DNA of 64,000 bases from Antitrichia curtipendula (GCA_951230915.1 OX579634.1:11124725-11188724); one strand, 5' to 3'. Counted from the stretch's first letter, positions 1-13,227 are shown. Made by a program: numbers and translations. The notes: a model not told the origin generated them from the sequence alone.

Positions 1-333
1 TCAAAAGCAAGCTAAAAGTCAAAATTGCAAAGGCTGTGGCGAATTATGTTATATTGGAAGTGCAATTGGTCAAATTCTGCTATTGTAAGTGTGATTTGCC
101 AAAGCCTAGAGCTATAATTTATGACTTTGAGCTAGCTTTCGAAGTGTTTGTACAATGGTTAAACTTGAATTTTTGTATGTCTATTTAAAGGACTTTAAGA
201 TGTGCTTTTAATGATAGTAATTTCAAATTCTAATTATATATGAGTCAAAAGCTAGAAATACATTTGGAGGGCCAATATATTGATTGCCAACACACATTAT
301 CACATATTCAATTGGGCACGCATCATTCAGTCA
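1..333. other. AT-rich intergenic DNA
   Basis: AT-rich sequence with no convincing coding potential on either strand. It forms the left flank of the SINE that follows. Confidence 0.6.
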
Positions 334-520
334 ATTCACAATTTATTTATATTTATTTATTGACATAAGCATGTTGAAGAACATCAAGAAGAAAGTTTGC
401 TTTCACGCCAGGTAAACCACTTGGCACCACCAGGTATCGAACCCGCAACCTTTGCATTTGCTTTGGGTACCTTTATGCCATCATCTAGTAGTTTAGGATC
501 ATCTTGGACCATTCACAATT
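334..520 (-). mobile_element. tRNA-derived SINE with 10-bp target site duplication
   Basis: Read on the minus strand, the element starts near 510 with GGTCCAAGATGATCC. It carries an A-box-like TGGCATAAAGG and, about 35 nt further on, a perfect RNA polymerase III B box GGTTCGATACC, and it ends in an A/T-rich (AATA)n-type tail near 344-363. The body is flanked by an exact direct repeat ATTCACAATT (334-343 and 511-520), the expected target site duplication of a retroposed SINE. The unit between the repeats is about 167 bp, a normal SINE length. What is seen: promoter boxes, tail and duplication. What is inferred: mobilisation by a LINE in trans. The tRNA of origin is not identifiable by eye. Confidence 0.8.
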
Positions 521-749
521 GCTTTTCATTACATTTACAACTCTCTGAATCATAGCTCCTTTTTAAATCTTTTTTTCCATATTTTATATATACTTCATAT
601 AATCATTATGATCTTCAAAATGTACAATCTAAATATCACATAAAATTTTAGTAAATGCATCTCTATGATACTAACTATCTAGGGTGACTTGCCTGTCATC
701 CCAGGTTTTCAATACATGGTTCTCTCCCCCAGTCCCCAAAAATCAAGAG
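521..749. other. AT-rich intergenic DNA
   Basis: No gene seen between the SINE and the dispersed hairpin-ended repeat. Confidence 0.5.
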
Positions 750-1160
750 CCGTTGGATGGGGGGGGGGGGATTTTCACACCTCCTCAACAAAAAATTAGG
801 AGTTGTTGGATCTGGATACAGATCTGGATTTGGATACGAGCACATGTACGATTACATATATATATATGGGCAACAAAATACGTATATGGTAGAATACATA
901 TATCCCCCATAATGTTTGCATCTCCCCACCTCCCCTTGAGATTTACAAGAGGGGAGGGGTAGAGGGAGGGGGCTGAAAAAAATAATTAATTTAAAAAAAT
1001 TTAATTTTTAATTCACCCCTCTCCCAAAATAATTTAATTTTTTTTTGTGGGGGTGGGGGGGAGAATTAAAAACTAAATTTTTTTAAATTAAGTTTTTTTA
1101 TCATGGTGCATAGTTTGTCACTATGCCTATGCACCATGAAGAGGCAGTAACTGCATGCCT
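750..1160. repeat. dispersed hairpin-ended repeat, copy 1
   Basis: This segment contains a G-run, a GGATAC-type simple-sequence stretch, TA-rich DNA, a C/G-rich CCCC/GGGG stretch, an AT-rich stretch and finally a hairpin at 1101-1139 (arms TCATGGTGCATAG and CTATGCACCATGA). The hairpin is followed by GAGGCAGTAACT. The same order of segments, and nearly the same hairpin and trailing sequence, recurs at about 31000-31365. The two are therefore diverged copies of one dispersed element. No coding capacity is seen, and the left boundary is not defined. Confidence 0.6.
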
Positions 1161-1658
1161 ACATATGTAGCTTTATATGATTAAACGTAGGGGTGTCACA
1201 AGCAATGGGCTTAAAAAGTGGGAAGAAGTAAAACATAGGGCTCCCTTGAACTTAGAAAATAAATAAATAAATAAAAAGCAGAATAAGAGCTTCAAAATTC
1301 AATTTTTTTTCAAATATCTTTAAGTACACCTAAGGTTTTTTCTATTTAAAGCATATTACTTGTAGCTAGCTCCCTCAAAATTACCACTTTGACACTCCAA
1401 GTTATAAAACCACACAAATAATAACCTTCTTAAGCAATTGAATGATTAAAACATTTTATATACAAACAGCATAAAACATATTTTTATAGAATTGCATTAC
1501 AAAAAATCTGAACCCTGCAAAGGGCTATTTGATCTTCATTTTCAACACCCCCGCGGTACAAATACAGAAAAAAATATAAAAACTAAATTTTTTTTTTTTG
1601 GAAAAAATATATTTGAAATTGCCAGTATGATGTGGCACTAGTAGTGCCATGTCAAATT

Positions 1659-1732
1659 TAAAATAAATAAATAAATAAATAAATAATAATAAAATAAATA
1701 AAATTATATATATATATATATATATATAATTT
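1659..1732. repeat. microsatellite (AAAT)n then (TA)n
   Basis: Uninterrupted runs of AAAT-type tetranucleotides are followed by about ten TA dinucleotides. This is a simple-sequence repeat with no other signal. Confidence 0.9.
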
Positions 1733-4700
1733 TAAAATTAAAAAAAAAAATTCTCGCCTATAATTGCATTGCTATCATGTAGTCTTGCGAACTTTTGCAG
1801 GGCTGAAATTTTGTCTAATGGGTTAATAATGTAGTTGCTACCTACTACGGTACTTTGGACTTGCATTAGATGTTTTTCAGCTAGTCTTAGGGGTTATGGG
1901 TTCCCCCAAGTTCCTAGATTGTGGAAACTTGGCCACAATAGCAGTTTGACATGGCAAAAACGATCCACATTAGATAATATTACAAAACCAAATTTCAAAT
2001 ATTAAAAAAAAATACATTAGTATTATTTTTAATATTTTAATATTAATTATTTTAATTTTATTATTATCTATTGTAACTAGCGTTGGCTGATTCACAGCAT
2101 TAGAAACAAGCCTGAAACACCCCTCTAATGCCTCCCAAACACATCTAATGTTAGGTTCCTTTGGTTGCACCACTCTTTTTCATTAGGCTCAAAAGGATTA
2201 AAATAAGGTCACATCTCAACTAGCCTTTGCTTAGTTCATTCTAGTAGTGCCTTAAAGTCAATACAAATAATTTAAAGTAACTACATCTAAATGTGTTCAA
2301 ATAAATATTTGAACATTGTTTCTAAATTAAATTGTCTAGTTTTTGTTTGGACATTGTTGGAAGTCAAAAGAATATTTTAGATTTTTATCATGCATTTTTG
2401 GGACATTGGATGAATAAACTATTAGTTTTTAGATTGCTAAAAATAGATATATTTAGAATAGATCCTCAAGTCTCATAAATAGAAAACAATATACTTTAGG
2501 CCAAAAAATATAGGGTTTGCTTTATGAAAGGGGTCACAATTAAGTATAGTTATCTTACATGAATCTGGTACTAATGCAAACTTAGTTGAGGAATATGAAT
2601 TTGAAAATATTAAATCAACAAGTTCCATCTTAACCTTTTAGAAACAAAGCTTGTATTTGACTATGTCTTTTTTTTAGTATTTTTGAAGGTTTATACGAAT
2701 ATTTATTATTTATTCACATAATTATCATTTTGAACCAACACAAGCAATGCCCTTCATTTGTTCTACTAATATGAAGATTTTCCTTATTTGAATTATTTTT
2801 TCTCCAATATGATCAATCAAAATGGTTGTTATAAAATTAGTTTATTTTGTCCTTAGAAGTATAAATTTTTCTTAAGAATCTACATTCCCCAAAGCATAAA
2901 TTAGTTCTTCAAATATGAATAATTGACCTAGGATGAAATCTTTAAAGAATTTGTCACTAGATGGTCTAGGACATAGTTTAGTGCCTCTTTTGCAAAAAAA
3001 GAATCACTAGAGTTAAATCTTCAAAACTTATGCATTGTTAGTTTATACATTATTAATAACACTTTTAGTTTGTAAGGCCACAAAAGAAATTTAGAAGAAA
3101 TATGAAATGTATTTTGATTTATCTAAGTCATTAAAGACAATAATTTACAAGATCAAACTAAATTTTTGGATGGCCTTGTACAAAAGAAATAAACTCAAAA
3201 TTTGAATTGTTTACAAAAAAGAATTAATGGAAAAACTACATGAAAGCAGAAGTATAAATATTTGAAGAGTTACTTAACACATTTTAACATATTTTGAGAT
3301 GTAAAAGTAAAAGTTTTGTATTAAACTATAATTGTAGTTGTTTAATATGCATGGATTGACCATAGACATAGAAGTTGACATTAATAAAGGCATTTAAGCA
3401 ACTAATAATTGTAGATATGAAGTTTTATCAAGAAACTAGAAAACCATAAATTCTTTGAGGTTTGTTTTATAGTAGGAACTTAACCAAGAAAATGAAATAT
3501 TTAGAGTACTATCATTGTGCAAACTCTTGTCTAATTGAAGTGCTTATAAATTTTATTTTTAGCTTAGCCATACCTAGAGGTTAGTCAATTTTGGATCCAT
3601 TTTGCTCCAACTTTATTCGTAAAATTAAATTTATGCTTATACCATGATATGATTTGCTTCCAAATAACACTTTTTTCAATGATCAATCCTCCAACTATAT
3701 CATCACAATAATACAAAAATCAATTCATTGAATTCACATATTGCATTCCAAGGCAATGACAAATTCTCCTAAAAGTTTATGGCCCATAAGCTCAATAAAT
3801 GTCATTGATCCACTACCAACACTTGGAACTTGGGTTGGAACACACAACACTAATAGTAATTATTGTAGATCCTTGTGGCACAACCATATGCCATCTATAC
3901 AATCAATTCACCAACGTTTAGCAAAATCCTCATTTTGGCTATAATTAAAAACATTGCCATTAAATATGCCACTCACATAATATTATGCAAGGAAAGTTAA
4001 AAAACAATGAAACACTTCTTAATATACAAATTAGCAAACAATGCTTTTTAGACAACCTTTATCCCGATCCTATACACATCACACACCATATTACAACTCT
4101 AACAAATTATTCAACTCTCAACCTACTCTCCTTCCATTCTCAAATTAAATTTGTTTGTATAAAGTCTCCCTTTTTATGAAGATACCACAATGGATGATTG
4201 CACACTAGGGTCACCTCCTTGCCGAATATACAATCCAATAAAAACTAGTACAAAATATACACATATTGATACAAAATGTATGCAAATTGGTACTAGACAG
4301 AGCCAAAACGCCATTTATACCAAAATTTAGTGTTGGCCCATTTGAATCAAAAGGTCTTTCATAGATTACCAATTTAAAACTAAAAAAAATGATTTAAAGT
4401 CAAAATTTGGCTCTCATACTAAAATTACACTTTTTTTAGGATATTTTCTTATGTAGGTTTTAAAACACTAATTAAGTGCCTAGTCTAAGTACCTAAACAT
4501 TAGAATATTGGATTTAGTTCTTTGAATTATAAAAATGAAATCCCAAACTAGGCAAAAAAAGTACAACAATGTTGAATATGAATTTGTAACTATACAAACA
4601 TTTAATGTTTGTACTCCATACATTCAATTAATAGATGAAATTCACTTTTTTGTCATGCAGTTACCAATTTATGCAAAATATAAGACTCCGATCTATTTTT

Positions 4701-5880
4701 TATTTATTTTCTAAGTCACAAAAACTATAGGAAAATTGACTCTAAACTTTCATCTTGTGTAGAAAATTTGCTGTGACTATGATTTTGGACAATCGTAGTG
4801 TGTTTTTACCTTCTAGATGTGACTTGGACTGACTTATTAGAGCCCAACATAGGCCCCTAATTGATGAGTAGATTCTTCATGTACACCAACTACTTAGAGT
4901 GGTTGGAATTATTTCTCTCTCTTTGTATGCTTTGGATTGCTATTCTTTATTCTAATTTTGTTTTGTATTATGGAGTATTTACTTGTAGTATTTTTCTACT
5001 GGTTCATATTTTCAATAATATATTTTTTGCTTTTGTAATATAGCAGTGATAAGAAAGTCCATAGAGAAGTCCAACACAAAATCAATATCTCGAGAATTAG
5101 ACGTAATCGTTCACTATTCAATTTTGATGGAAACAAATCTGAAGTGGTTGATAGTTTTGCAAAATTTACCATTGATCCTAGTTGTTTTTGTGTAAATGTT
5201 GTTATAGAACTTGTACCATGAGGGCCAAGTTGAATGTGGAGTTCCAATTTTTGCTAACTTTGCTATTTTATTCCGTGAATTGTGTCTTCATTCCCCCCTG
5301 CACTTGTCACACGTTTGATGTGCGTCAAGTCCGTTTAGACTCATTTGAAAATTGTTGTTTTCCATCTTCAAAAAATACTCCCAATTCTCCTTTCTAAAAG
5401 GCTTGTGGTGTGTATTTCCGGTGTTTCCCTTGATAGATAGTTGCTAAAACATTCAAAACATCCTCATCCTATTCCCTCTTTGGACACAAGTTGCTTCTTG
5501 GCTAAAACTAGTTTTGTCCCTCTTGCCAAATATAAAACAACACTAGTAGAAATGTTGTAATGGAGCACCAAGCTACAATGCCATAGCTCAATGTTCCAAG
5601 ACACCATTTTCACTAGCGGCAAGTAGCTAATCACAAGTATTTATACCCAAATAAACATGTGATACTTTTGTATCAGTCTCTTTTCATATGGTCATTAGTT
5701 CAATCTTCTATTTGATTACAATAAAAACATCTCGATGGGACAACCTTAAAATTCTACTACTCCTAAATATCTACAATTCACAATTCTATTAGATATAAGA
5801 AATGGATTCTTAAGAGTGATGGGCTTCAACATTCCACTATTGCTTTTAACACTTATTTCACTTTTCAACCATTTCAACCA
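1733..5880. other. AT-rich intergenic DNA without a recognised gene
   Basis: About 4 kb of AT-rich DNA. The short open frames here (for example around 3741-4179 and 4861-5397) lack conserved motifs, GC elevation and splice-compatible neighbours, so I treat them as chance. No tRNA or long terminal repeat was recognised. Confidence 0.5.
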
Positions 5881-6009
5881 TTGGCAGATCCCTCCCTACG
5901 GATAGAGATTAAAAAATTAGTCAAAATGACATGGTACGATGACATGGCACATCCTTCAACCAAATGTCAACCAAAAAAACCAAATACAGATGAAAATCAT
6001 CCAAAAGGT

Positions 6010-6564
6010 GCCATTATCATCCGGGCCGGTCGCGCGCCCGCGGCGCTTCTGGAATCAGCAGGACTGCTACGGACTCTGTCTCTGGAGCGCCTGTGCTGCA
6101 GAAGGCGGATTGGGAAGACGAAGACGAGCTGCCCTGCTTTGGCGAGGACGAAGGGCCTGCGAGTTGCGTCATTCTGCTTTGCTTCGTCGGTACTGTAGAA
6201 GTTGGAGCGCATCTACAGTAGACGAAGGTTTTCGCCGCGGCCATTCCCAAGCGCAAACAGTCCGACGTCGGGGGGGGGTGTGGGTTTCGCAAGGGGTGGT
6301 GAGTTTTTCGCAGCACAAACGCGAGCTTCCCGGGAGCGGATCCGACTTCGAACGGAACGAAGCCGTTCCCTTTTGCTCTCATGTGCGCGGTTTGCCCTAA
6401 GCTTATTGCGTACTGCACGGAGCAGGGGAGGATGATATTTGCGTGGAGAATCCGGGGGGTCACTCGATGTGAATTGGAGAACGGGTGTTGGCGAAAAGAC
6501 TTCAGGCGAGAGTTTCTTTAGAAAAAAATACAGAGGATTAGGGCTAGTGCTTGGTGCAGGAACT
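6010..6564 (+). promoter_or_regulatory. GC-rich promoter/5' leader of SCAR gene
   Basis: Base composition switches abruptly near 6010 from AT-rich to CG-rich, with many CpG dinucleotides, and stays high up to the SCAR start codon at 6565. Several overlapping open frames on both strands here look like by-products of high GC. No ATG lies in frame with SCAR between this block and 6565, so the block is best read as promoter plus 5' untranslated leader. The transcription start itself is not visible. Confidence 0.5.
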
Positions 6565-9500
6565 ATGCCTCTCGTGAGGTATGAGTTGCGGTGCGAGCAC
6601 AGTTTGGCCAACCCGGAGTTGTTTCGCTCCGCGGCTCGCGATGACCCCGAGGGTTTACTGGAGGGCTTGGCCATGGCCGGACTGGTTGGCATTGTCCGGC
6701 AGCTTGGGGATCTTGCGGAGTATGTTACATTGTGTCCCTCACTTCGTCCATTCCAATGTGCTCTTGACAAGTCATGTACGAACTCTTGGTAGTGGTAGTG
6801 CCAGTGCCAGTTGTATTTAGGATTATTAATGACGATGCGCTCTCGGTCTACGGAGTGTGGAAATGGTACTGAGAAGTTTTATGTTGTGAGGGGAAAGGTT
6901 TGCAGCCGAAGTTTTCCGGGACCTGCATGAGGAGTTCGTGTCTGTAGGGGGACGGGCACATGATTTAACTGTGCGAGTGCAACAGCTGGAGGCGGAGTTG
7001 CCCGCTGTGGAGAAGGCTTTGCTTTCAGAACCGAATCAGCTCCGTTTTGCTTACACCAATGGTACAAAACCCTGCACTTGAAGTGGAAAATATGGTCCTG
7101 TGCTTGTTGACCAAGGACTTGTTTACCATTTATGTCTCTTTGGAGCAACTTGCATAAGATTTGAGTCTTGGAGCGGAGCTTTGAGACAATGCTTTAGTTC
7201 AACTATTTTGGGGGAATTTATTCTGCTAGTAGTCTTGATGTTTTTTTTCTCGGACTGGATAATCAGGCGCGGATTGGCATGCAAGCATACGAAGTGATCA
7301 GAACCATTGTACCTCTGGTGAATTACCACGTTTTGTCCGCAATTTCTATCAAGAATGCCGAGGACCACCTCGTCTTTTCCTTCTTGATAAGTATGTATCT
7401 GAACTGGGGGACTAAGCCGTATTTCAATTGATAGCGCGTTTTGGTAGTTTCTTTATAGGGAAATGTACTTTTTTCTTGACATCATCCTGTGGTTTAGAGC
7501 ATCTCCGATCTATAATTATATTGGAATAATTTGTGCTGGGTCTTCGTTACTTTCCATGACCACTGTCTGGTCAACGTAGATATATTTCGGGTTAAGCCTG
7601 TTTCTTCTCTGATAATGGACTATCACAGTGACTGGAAAATATTTTGTTCAAATTCCTCATCATCGAGTTCTGCATTAGTCTTCTCGCTGATGCCCGAGGC
7701 CTGGATACAGGTTCGATGTGGCAGGGGCAGGAGCCTGCTTAAAGAGATATTCAGATCCTTCATTCTTTAAGTTGGAGTGGGCTAGCTCGGAGCTCATGAA
7801 GGCTCAACGAGCCCAACGTGATAAGAAAGCACGGCGAGAAAAGGTGTGAGACCTACTTAGGCCCCTAACTTGTAGAGCTATTGCCTTTTCCGCATTCTCG
7901 GTCTATTTCTGTCCTGAACTACCTCAGTGTGCCAGTGATGTATTTAATTGGATGGACAAGAGTTCAGACTGCTTGTTACTTGTGTCTAATTCACTATGAA
8001 TTTCAGAAAAAGGGCAGGCGACGGAAGACTGGGCAGCCTATTGCTGCGATAAATCAAATTCCAGCTAGGTATTTCTCTATAGCCCACTAATAAATTAGTA
8101 ATCATTTATCTGTCTGTTTATCGCTGAATTGTTTATTTCAAGACGCTGAAGATAGCTATTTCTGACCTGTTAACTTCAAGAGTACCTTGGACATCTGGAG
8201 CCTGCTAATTGTATTAGAAGTGTTCCGAGTAATTTCATGCATTCATAACTTGTGCAATATTTTCTGTAACGTTGAAAGTCATCTCCTTTTCTCCAAGCAG
8301 GGTACGGTATTCTTCAGCCAGCTTAGACGATCTGGATAGTCTTTCTCATCTCTTGGCTCCAACTCTGAAGAATGAGGTTGGTTCATCATCTCCTAACCAA
8401 GGCGCAAGGAATGAAAGTGGAACGCAAACACAAAGAAGGTCTAATCTGGGTCCCCAAAATAAGGTGATTGGAGGTCCTTTGCCACCTACAGGTGCCTCAC
8501 CTGCTCGAGCTGAAGGAGGAGCAGCTTCAGAGTCGGTAAAAATCAGTGCCAAGGATATTGAAGCTAATACATCTGGGAAGTTTTATCAGCCCACTGAAAC
8601 GGAGAACGTCGCTGAGAGTATGGCGGGCAAAATTTCCAAGATTATTGAGACAGAGGATCGTGACGCTATGCCCCCTGTTGGACTTCTTCCCAGGAATGTG
8701 GACAATAAAAGGCCCAAGGGTGCAGACGAGTTGATAATATCAGATTCTGATGTTGAGGCCTTAGGCAACGGAGTTGCTGGAGAGGGTCTTGAAGAAGACG
8801 TGATGGGTCGTACTGGAAATGCTCCTCGAGAAATACCGAGTGGAAATGCCTTAACGTCTGGAAGAGAAGCCTTAAACCATGGTAATGGTAGAGTATCTCA
8901 AAGCAGTGTGCCTGATGTCCCACCTAAGGAGAGCGCCATTCTGGATGCCAAAGAGGAAGTAGATTCCAGTGAGTTGAGAACACCATCTAGAAGTGTCCCT
9001 GATGGCGCTGGTTCGCAAGAAGATCCGATAAAAGCAAGTTCAATAGATGGTCGGGCTCCAGGGCAGTCGTCAGGAAAAGTTTCGCGAAGAAACTTTGTTG
9101 ATGCCAAGGAGGCACATGTTATTGCAGCTAGATTTCCAAAGCAGAATTCGGAAAGGCCTAGCAGCGGGATCAGGGACTTGGCTAATGCACCAGCTGGGAA
9201 TCTGTTACAGTCTTTGGCAAACCTTAAGAATCTAACTCAGCGGTCAGTCGCTGGCCACGGTGCAGGCGAGCAGCAGCCGAAGCACAGTGTAACTCAGACT
9301 CCTGCAGATGATGGTTCTGCTCCTGCTCCTGCTGCTGCTGCTGCTAGAAGTGATAGGTCGCTGTTGTCAGCTTCCGGGGGCGAGCTCCATGGTAGACATC
9401 TATCGGACACGAAGAGACTGGGCAACAACGCGGTTGATACTAGTGATGTCTCAAGTAATCTTGAGAAGACGGTTAACAATCCATCCACCCTCCCACCTAT

Positions 9501-12500
9501 TCGAATCGAGGAGATACTTACCAACGAGGACGAACCACTTATGATCTCATCGCAGTGCTCTTCTCCAGGACAAGATGACCTTCGACCTAGTATCTCAATG
9601 CTTTCTAGACTGTCATATTCCAGTGAATTGATGCCAGTCTCTAGTGACTCTGAACCGGATTCCCCAATTTCACCAAACTCTCCTCCCTTCAACGCGCTCT
9701 ATTCACCACCTGGGTCACCGTCCAGAATCTTAGGGGGCATGGTTGAATCGCCTACAGGAATCTACGTGGGTTCGTATCCACGAACACCAGATCGTCCCGG
9801 TTACAGCAGGTCGCAGTCGGAGATCCCTGTCCTTTGTCTGTCTCCTAGATCAAAATTGGCTTCATCCTCTCAAGGAGATCATGCTGCTCCTTTGCGCCCT
9901 CCTCCTCCCCTTCCTATCGTAATTCGAATTCCTGAAATGCCTTCCCAGTTCGACAATACTCAGGAATTCAGTTCCATGGAATCTGATTTACCCTCCCCCT
10001 CGTTGGATCTTCTGACAAGTCCAGAGGCGGATGGCGTGCCTTCTCAATCAAATGGAGGAACTAATGATCTTATCAGTGCTCGGGAGAATGCAGAAGTAGT
10101 GCATGCAGAGCCTGCAGGTGGGAGTCCTGACAACCCTGCCCTACTGGCTCATTCGGAGGTACCTTCTGAACTTACTGAACACTTCCAATCTGCAGTGGCA
10201 GATTTGGAGGCAGAAGGTCTATCTCCAAGTACCACATCAGCTCCTGCTGTTGCTGAGCATTTGAGGACATCCTTACCATCTTCATTGGATTATTCAGAGT
10301 CAGCTGCTACGCAGCCTTCGTCGAAAAGTTTCGTTAACTTAGATCCTACAGAATCGAGAAGTGTGGACGGACCTACGTCGAGTATTGACGATTCATTACC
10401 GACCCCAGTTGGAGAGTTTGAAGCCTATCCCGTCTCTGAACCTCTTCAAGGTCCCGCACCTAGTGGAATATCTGTACAGCATACACGAGGTTCCCTTGAG
10501 CAAGCCTTGAATACTACTCCTTTTAGTATTTCTGTGGAAGGTGAAGAAAGTGAACCTTCAAGTCCTACAGGAAGTGTTATCATTAAAGATACTCCAAGCG
10601 CACCAGGAAGTCCTGAATCAAATTATTATTCTGAGAGTGAGCCGGAGATCGATGATTACCATCCTTCACACTGTCAGCCTGTGTCACCTCGTTCAATCAC
10701 GCATGCGTTGGAGGATGTTATCAGTCACAGGGAAAATGGCAGTGGTGATATTAGTTTACGTGAGGACCTCATGTTCGAACCATCTGAGAGTGGGCCAACT
10801 GCTGCCGTCCAAGGGACTGAACTCGCGAACTCAGTGTCAGAAGATTTAGTTGGAGCTGCTCGTATTGTTCCAGAGGATCGTGTGGAAGCCATGGCGTCAC
10901 TTACTTCAACACAACTTGAAAATTCCCATGAGGTAAGCTACGTTCTGGGTGCAACTGATCGACTTATGCTCTATACAGCGCCACTTGGAAATTTTGGATG
11001 TGCAAGCCTGTCGATTGGTTTATCCAATATGGTTTGCGTGCATTTGTTAAAGTCTAGGCTTTAAAGTAGACAATATCTCCTGTCGGATCAAAAGACTCAA
11101 ATTGGGCCTCATGCTCTTTCAGCAGTCTTGAGTAGGTCATGTGTCGACTTTAGTTTAGATCCAAATTTATCTATTTCTGACAAACATTTGTAACGTTCTT
11201 CACTGATTCCGGTGATAGAGAGTTTGGTCCCATCTGAATTTTGTTTACAATTTGATCAAATGAATTGGTCGATCTATCAATCCTTGACCCTTAGCTTTTC
11301 CGTTATTTGTTGTGCAGGAAATATCTTTACAGGGTCCTAGCAGCGCACTGCATAGCCTAGAAACAACCACTCTTAGACCCATCACAACATCAGATCTTAA
11401 ATCTCAGAAGAGCTCTGCATCGAATTCTCCTGCGGACACTCCGCCCCGGAAGAATTCTATTGCTGCGAAAGACGAAGAAGCTCCAACTCTAGAGTGGACA
11501 GGAAGATCTCGACCCGAGTCGCCATCCAAATCTGAAATCAGAGTACCATCTGGGAGATCTGCCTCGAATTCACCCCCAACTTCCCCACCCAAGTTCTTGG
11601 ATCAGGCCAGTTCTTTGAGGTGGCGGGGACGATCTGACCCCGCTTCTTTCCAACCGAACTTCTCACTCCCGCCTAATCTAGTCTGCCGGTCAGAGACTAG
11701 CTCTCCACCTTGTTCACCTCCTCCACCGTCAGACTTGGAGTCTCCAAAGCAATGGGACGAAGTGTCGGAGGTTTCAACTAGTTCAGATTCTTCAGAACGG
11801 TCCGCAGAAGAAGCTGTCAACGTCGAAGTCTATCGTTTTCCAGACTCACGTCTTCCTCCGGACTCACCTGCAATGTCGGAAGAGGGTGATCGTTTGTCAA
11901 AACGAGCATCTGATGAAGAGGACGATCGTTTGTCAAAAGGAGCACCTGATGAAGAGGGTGATCGTTTGTCAAAACGGGCATCTGATGATGATGCCGATCA
12001 TTTGTCAAAACGAGCATCTGATGAAGAGGCCGATCATTTATCAAAACGAGCATCTGATGAAGAGGACGATCATTTGTCAAAACGAGCATCTGATGAAGAG
12101 GGTGATCACTTGTCAAAACGAGCATCTGATGTAGAGGGTGATAACTTGTCAAAACGAGCATCTGATGTAGAGGGTGATCACTTGTCAAAACGAGCATCTG
12201 ATGTAGAGGGTGATCACTTGTCAAAACGAGTATCTGATGAAGAGGGTGATCGTTTGGCAAATCGAGCATCTGATGAAGAGGATGATGTTGCGGCACACCA
12301 GGAACAGGAAATGGCAGAGCCTGCTACAGAAAGATCAGGTTCTCAACTCCCCTCGGAGAAGCTTTCATCTGAGGCTCTCTCATCTGCACTGGATGGCTCC
12401 TATGATGGTCATCCACCTAGTGAGACAGTGTCGAAGCCCTCTACCATCGAGTTCTCAACTGAATGTATACCGTCAGACACACAGGTGGCCAGTAGGCAAC

Positions 12501-13227
12501 CTTCAACTCTCGTAAGTCAAACGAATACGAATGAAGCACATGAGGCTCCGCCCCTTCCTCCACTACCAGGGTCCACGGACACTCCTCCAGATGCATTGGC
12601 AGCTGCCAAAGCTCACCATGACTGGAACATGGTAAGCATCCTCTGGAGTCTACTATACCTGTTGATGGCACCCAGTTGATGTCTTTGTGCGAGCTGTGTG
12701 GTTGGAAGATTCAACTGTCTCAAGTAGCATCGACAACTTTGAACTTTAATTTGATTGATATTTCGGTTTTGCTCTCTCATATTAGTGTCTTTGCTGGCAA
12801 GTTGGTATGCAATTGATGCTTAAACCTGTGTTTTGTGGATTGCAGATGAAAGCGATGTCTTTCCAGGACCCTGATCATAGACCATACTCGCCTCCAGGCG
12901 GAAGACCCGTATTGCTCGAGGAGATGGAACGGAAGGATCCTATTATCCGACCTTCTGCAAGTATCAATGTTGCTGCTATTCTGGAGAAAGCAAATGCTAT
13001 TCGACAGGTACATCGGCACTTGTTTTGCGCTTCAATGTTTTTGATTGCACCACTGCTAATACTTGATTCTAGTGTGTGTACTTGTGAATTCACCACAAAG
13101 TAGTTGCGCTTGTGCCCAGTTTTAGAAACCTATAAGAGTTTCTGACACTTTTTTTTCAATGGACTGTTAGGCTTTTGTTGGAAGCGATGATGAAGGGGAC
13201 GACGAGGATGACTGGAGTGATTCGTAA
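6565..13227 (+). CDS. SCAR: SCAR/WAVE family protein (Arp2/3 activator), 9 exons, 1600 aa
   Basis: SCAR/WAVE is the effector subunit of the WAVE regulatory complex, which relays Rac/ROP signals to the Arp2/3 actin nucleator at membranes. My exon model is 6565-6719, 6898-7061, 7267-7390, 7711-7843, 8007-8068, 8301-10932, 11318-12631, 12846-13007 and 13171-13227; all junctions are GT-AG and in phase (4803 nt). The N-terminal SCAR homology domain (about 1-195) is clear: MPLVRYELR at the start, [25 protein letters not shown], then a basic tail ([10 protein letters not shown]). The long middle is Ser/Pro/acidic and low in complexity, with a RPPPPLP stretch near residue 745, as in plant SCARs. Residues about 1278-1409 are eleven copies of a 12-aa repeat. 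The C-terminus keeps the connector ([13 protein letters not shown]) and the acidic tail ending DDWSDS, but the WH2 motifs are weak. The start codon matches the conserved N-terminus of the family. Confidence 0.93.
11879..12274 (+). repeat. 36-bp coding minisatellite in SCAR exon 7
   Basis: Eleven tandem 36-bp units, each encoding a 12-residue motif close to [12 protein letters not shown], followed by a partial twelfth unit (EEDDV). The unit length is a multiple of three, so frame is kept and all frames stay open, which produces a spurious long antisense frame. Substitutions are concentrated in the first four residues (EEG, EED, DDA, EEA, VEG), while LSKRASD is nearly invariant. The array adds a charged, Ser-containing, probably disordered segment between the Ser/Pro-rich region and the C-terminal VCA-like end. 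Confidence 0.95.

Noticed and set aside
3741..4179. Two short plus-strand frames in AT-rich DNA
   Set aside because: No conserved residues, no codon bias, no splice partners.
6017..6770. Several overlapping open frames on both strands of the GC-rich block before SCAR
   Set aside because: High GC reduces stop codons. The frames have no motifs, overlap each other, and the real start of SCAR is fixed by homology at 6565.
11817..12296. Long antisense open frame of 159 codons with [10 protein letters not shown] repeats
   Set aside because: It is the complement of the 36-bp SCAR minisatellite. A repeat length divisible by three keeps every frame open, and there is no independent support.
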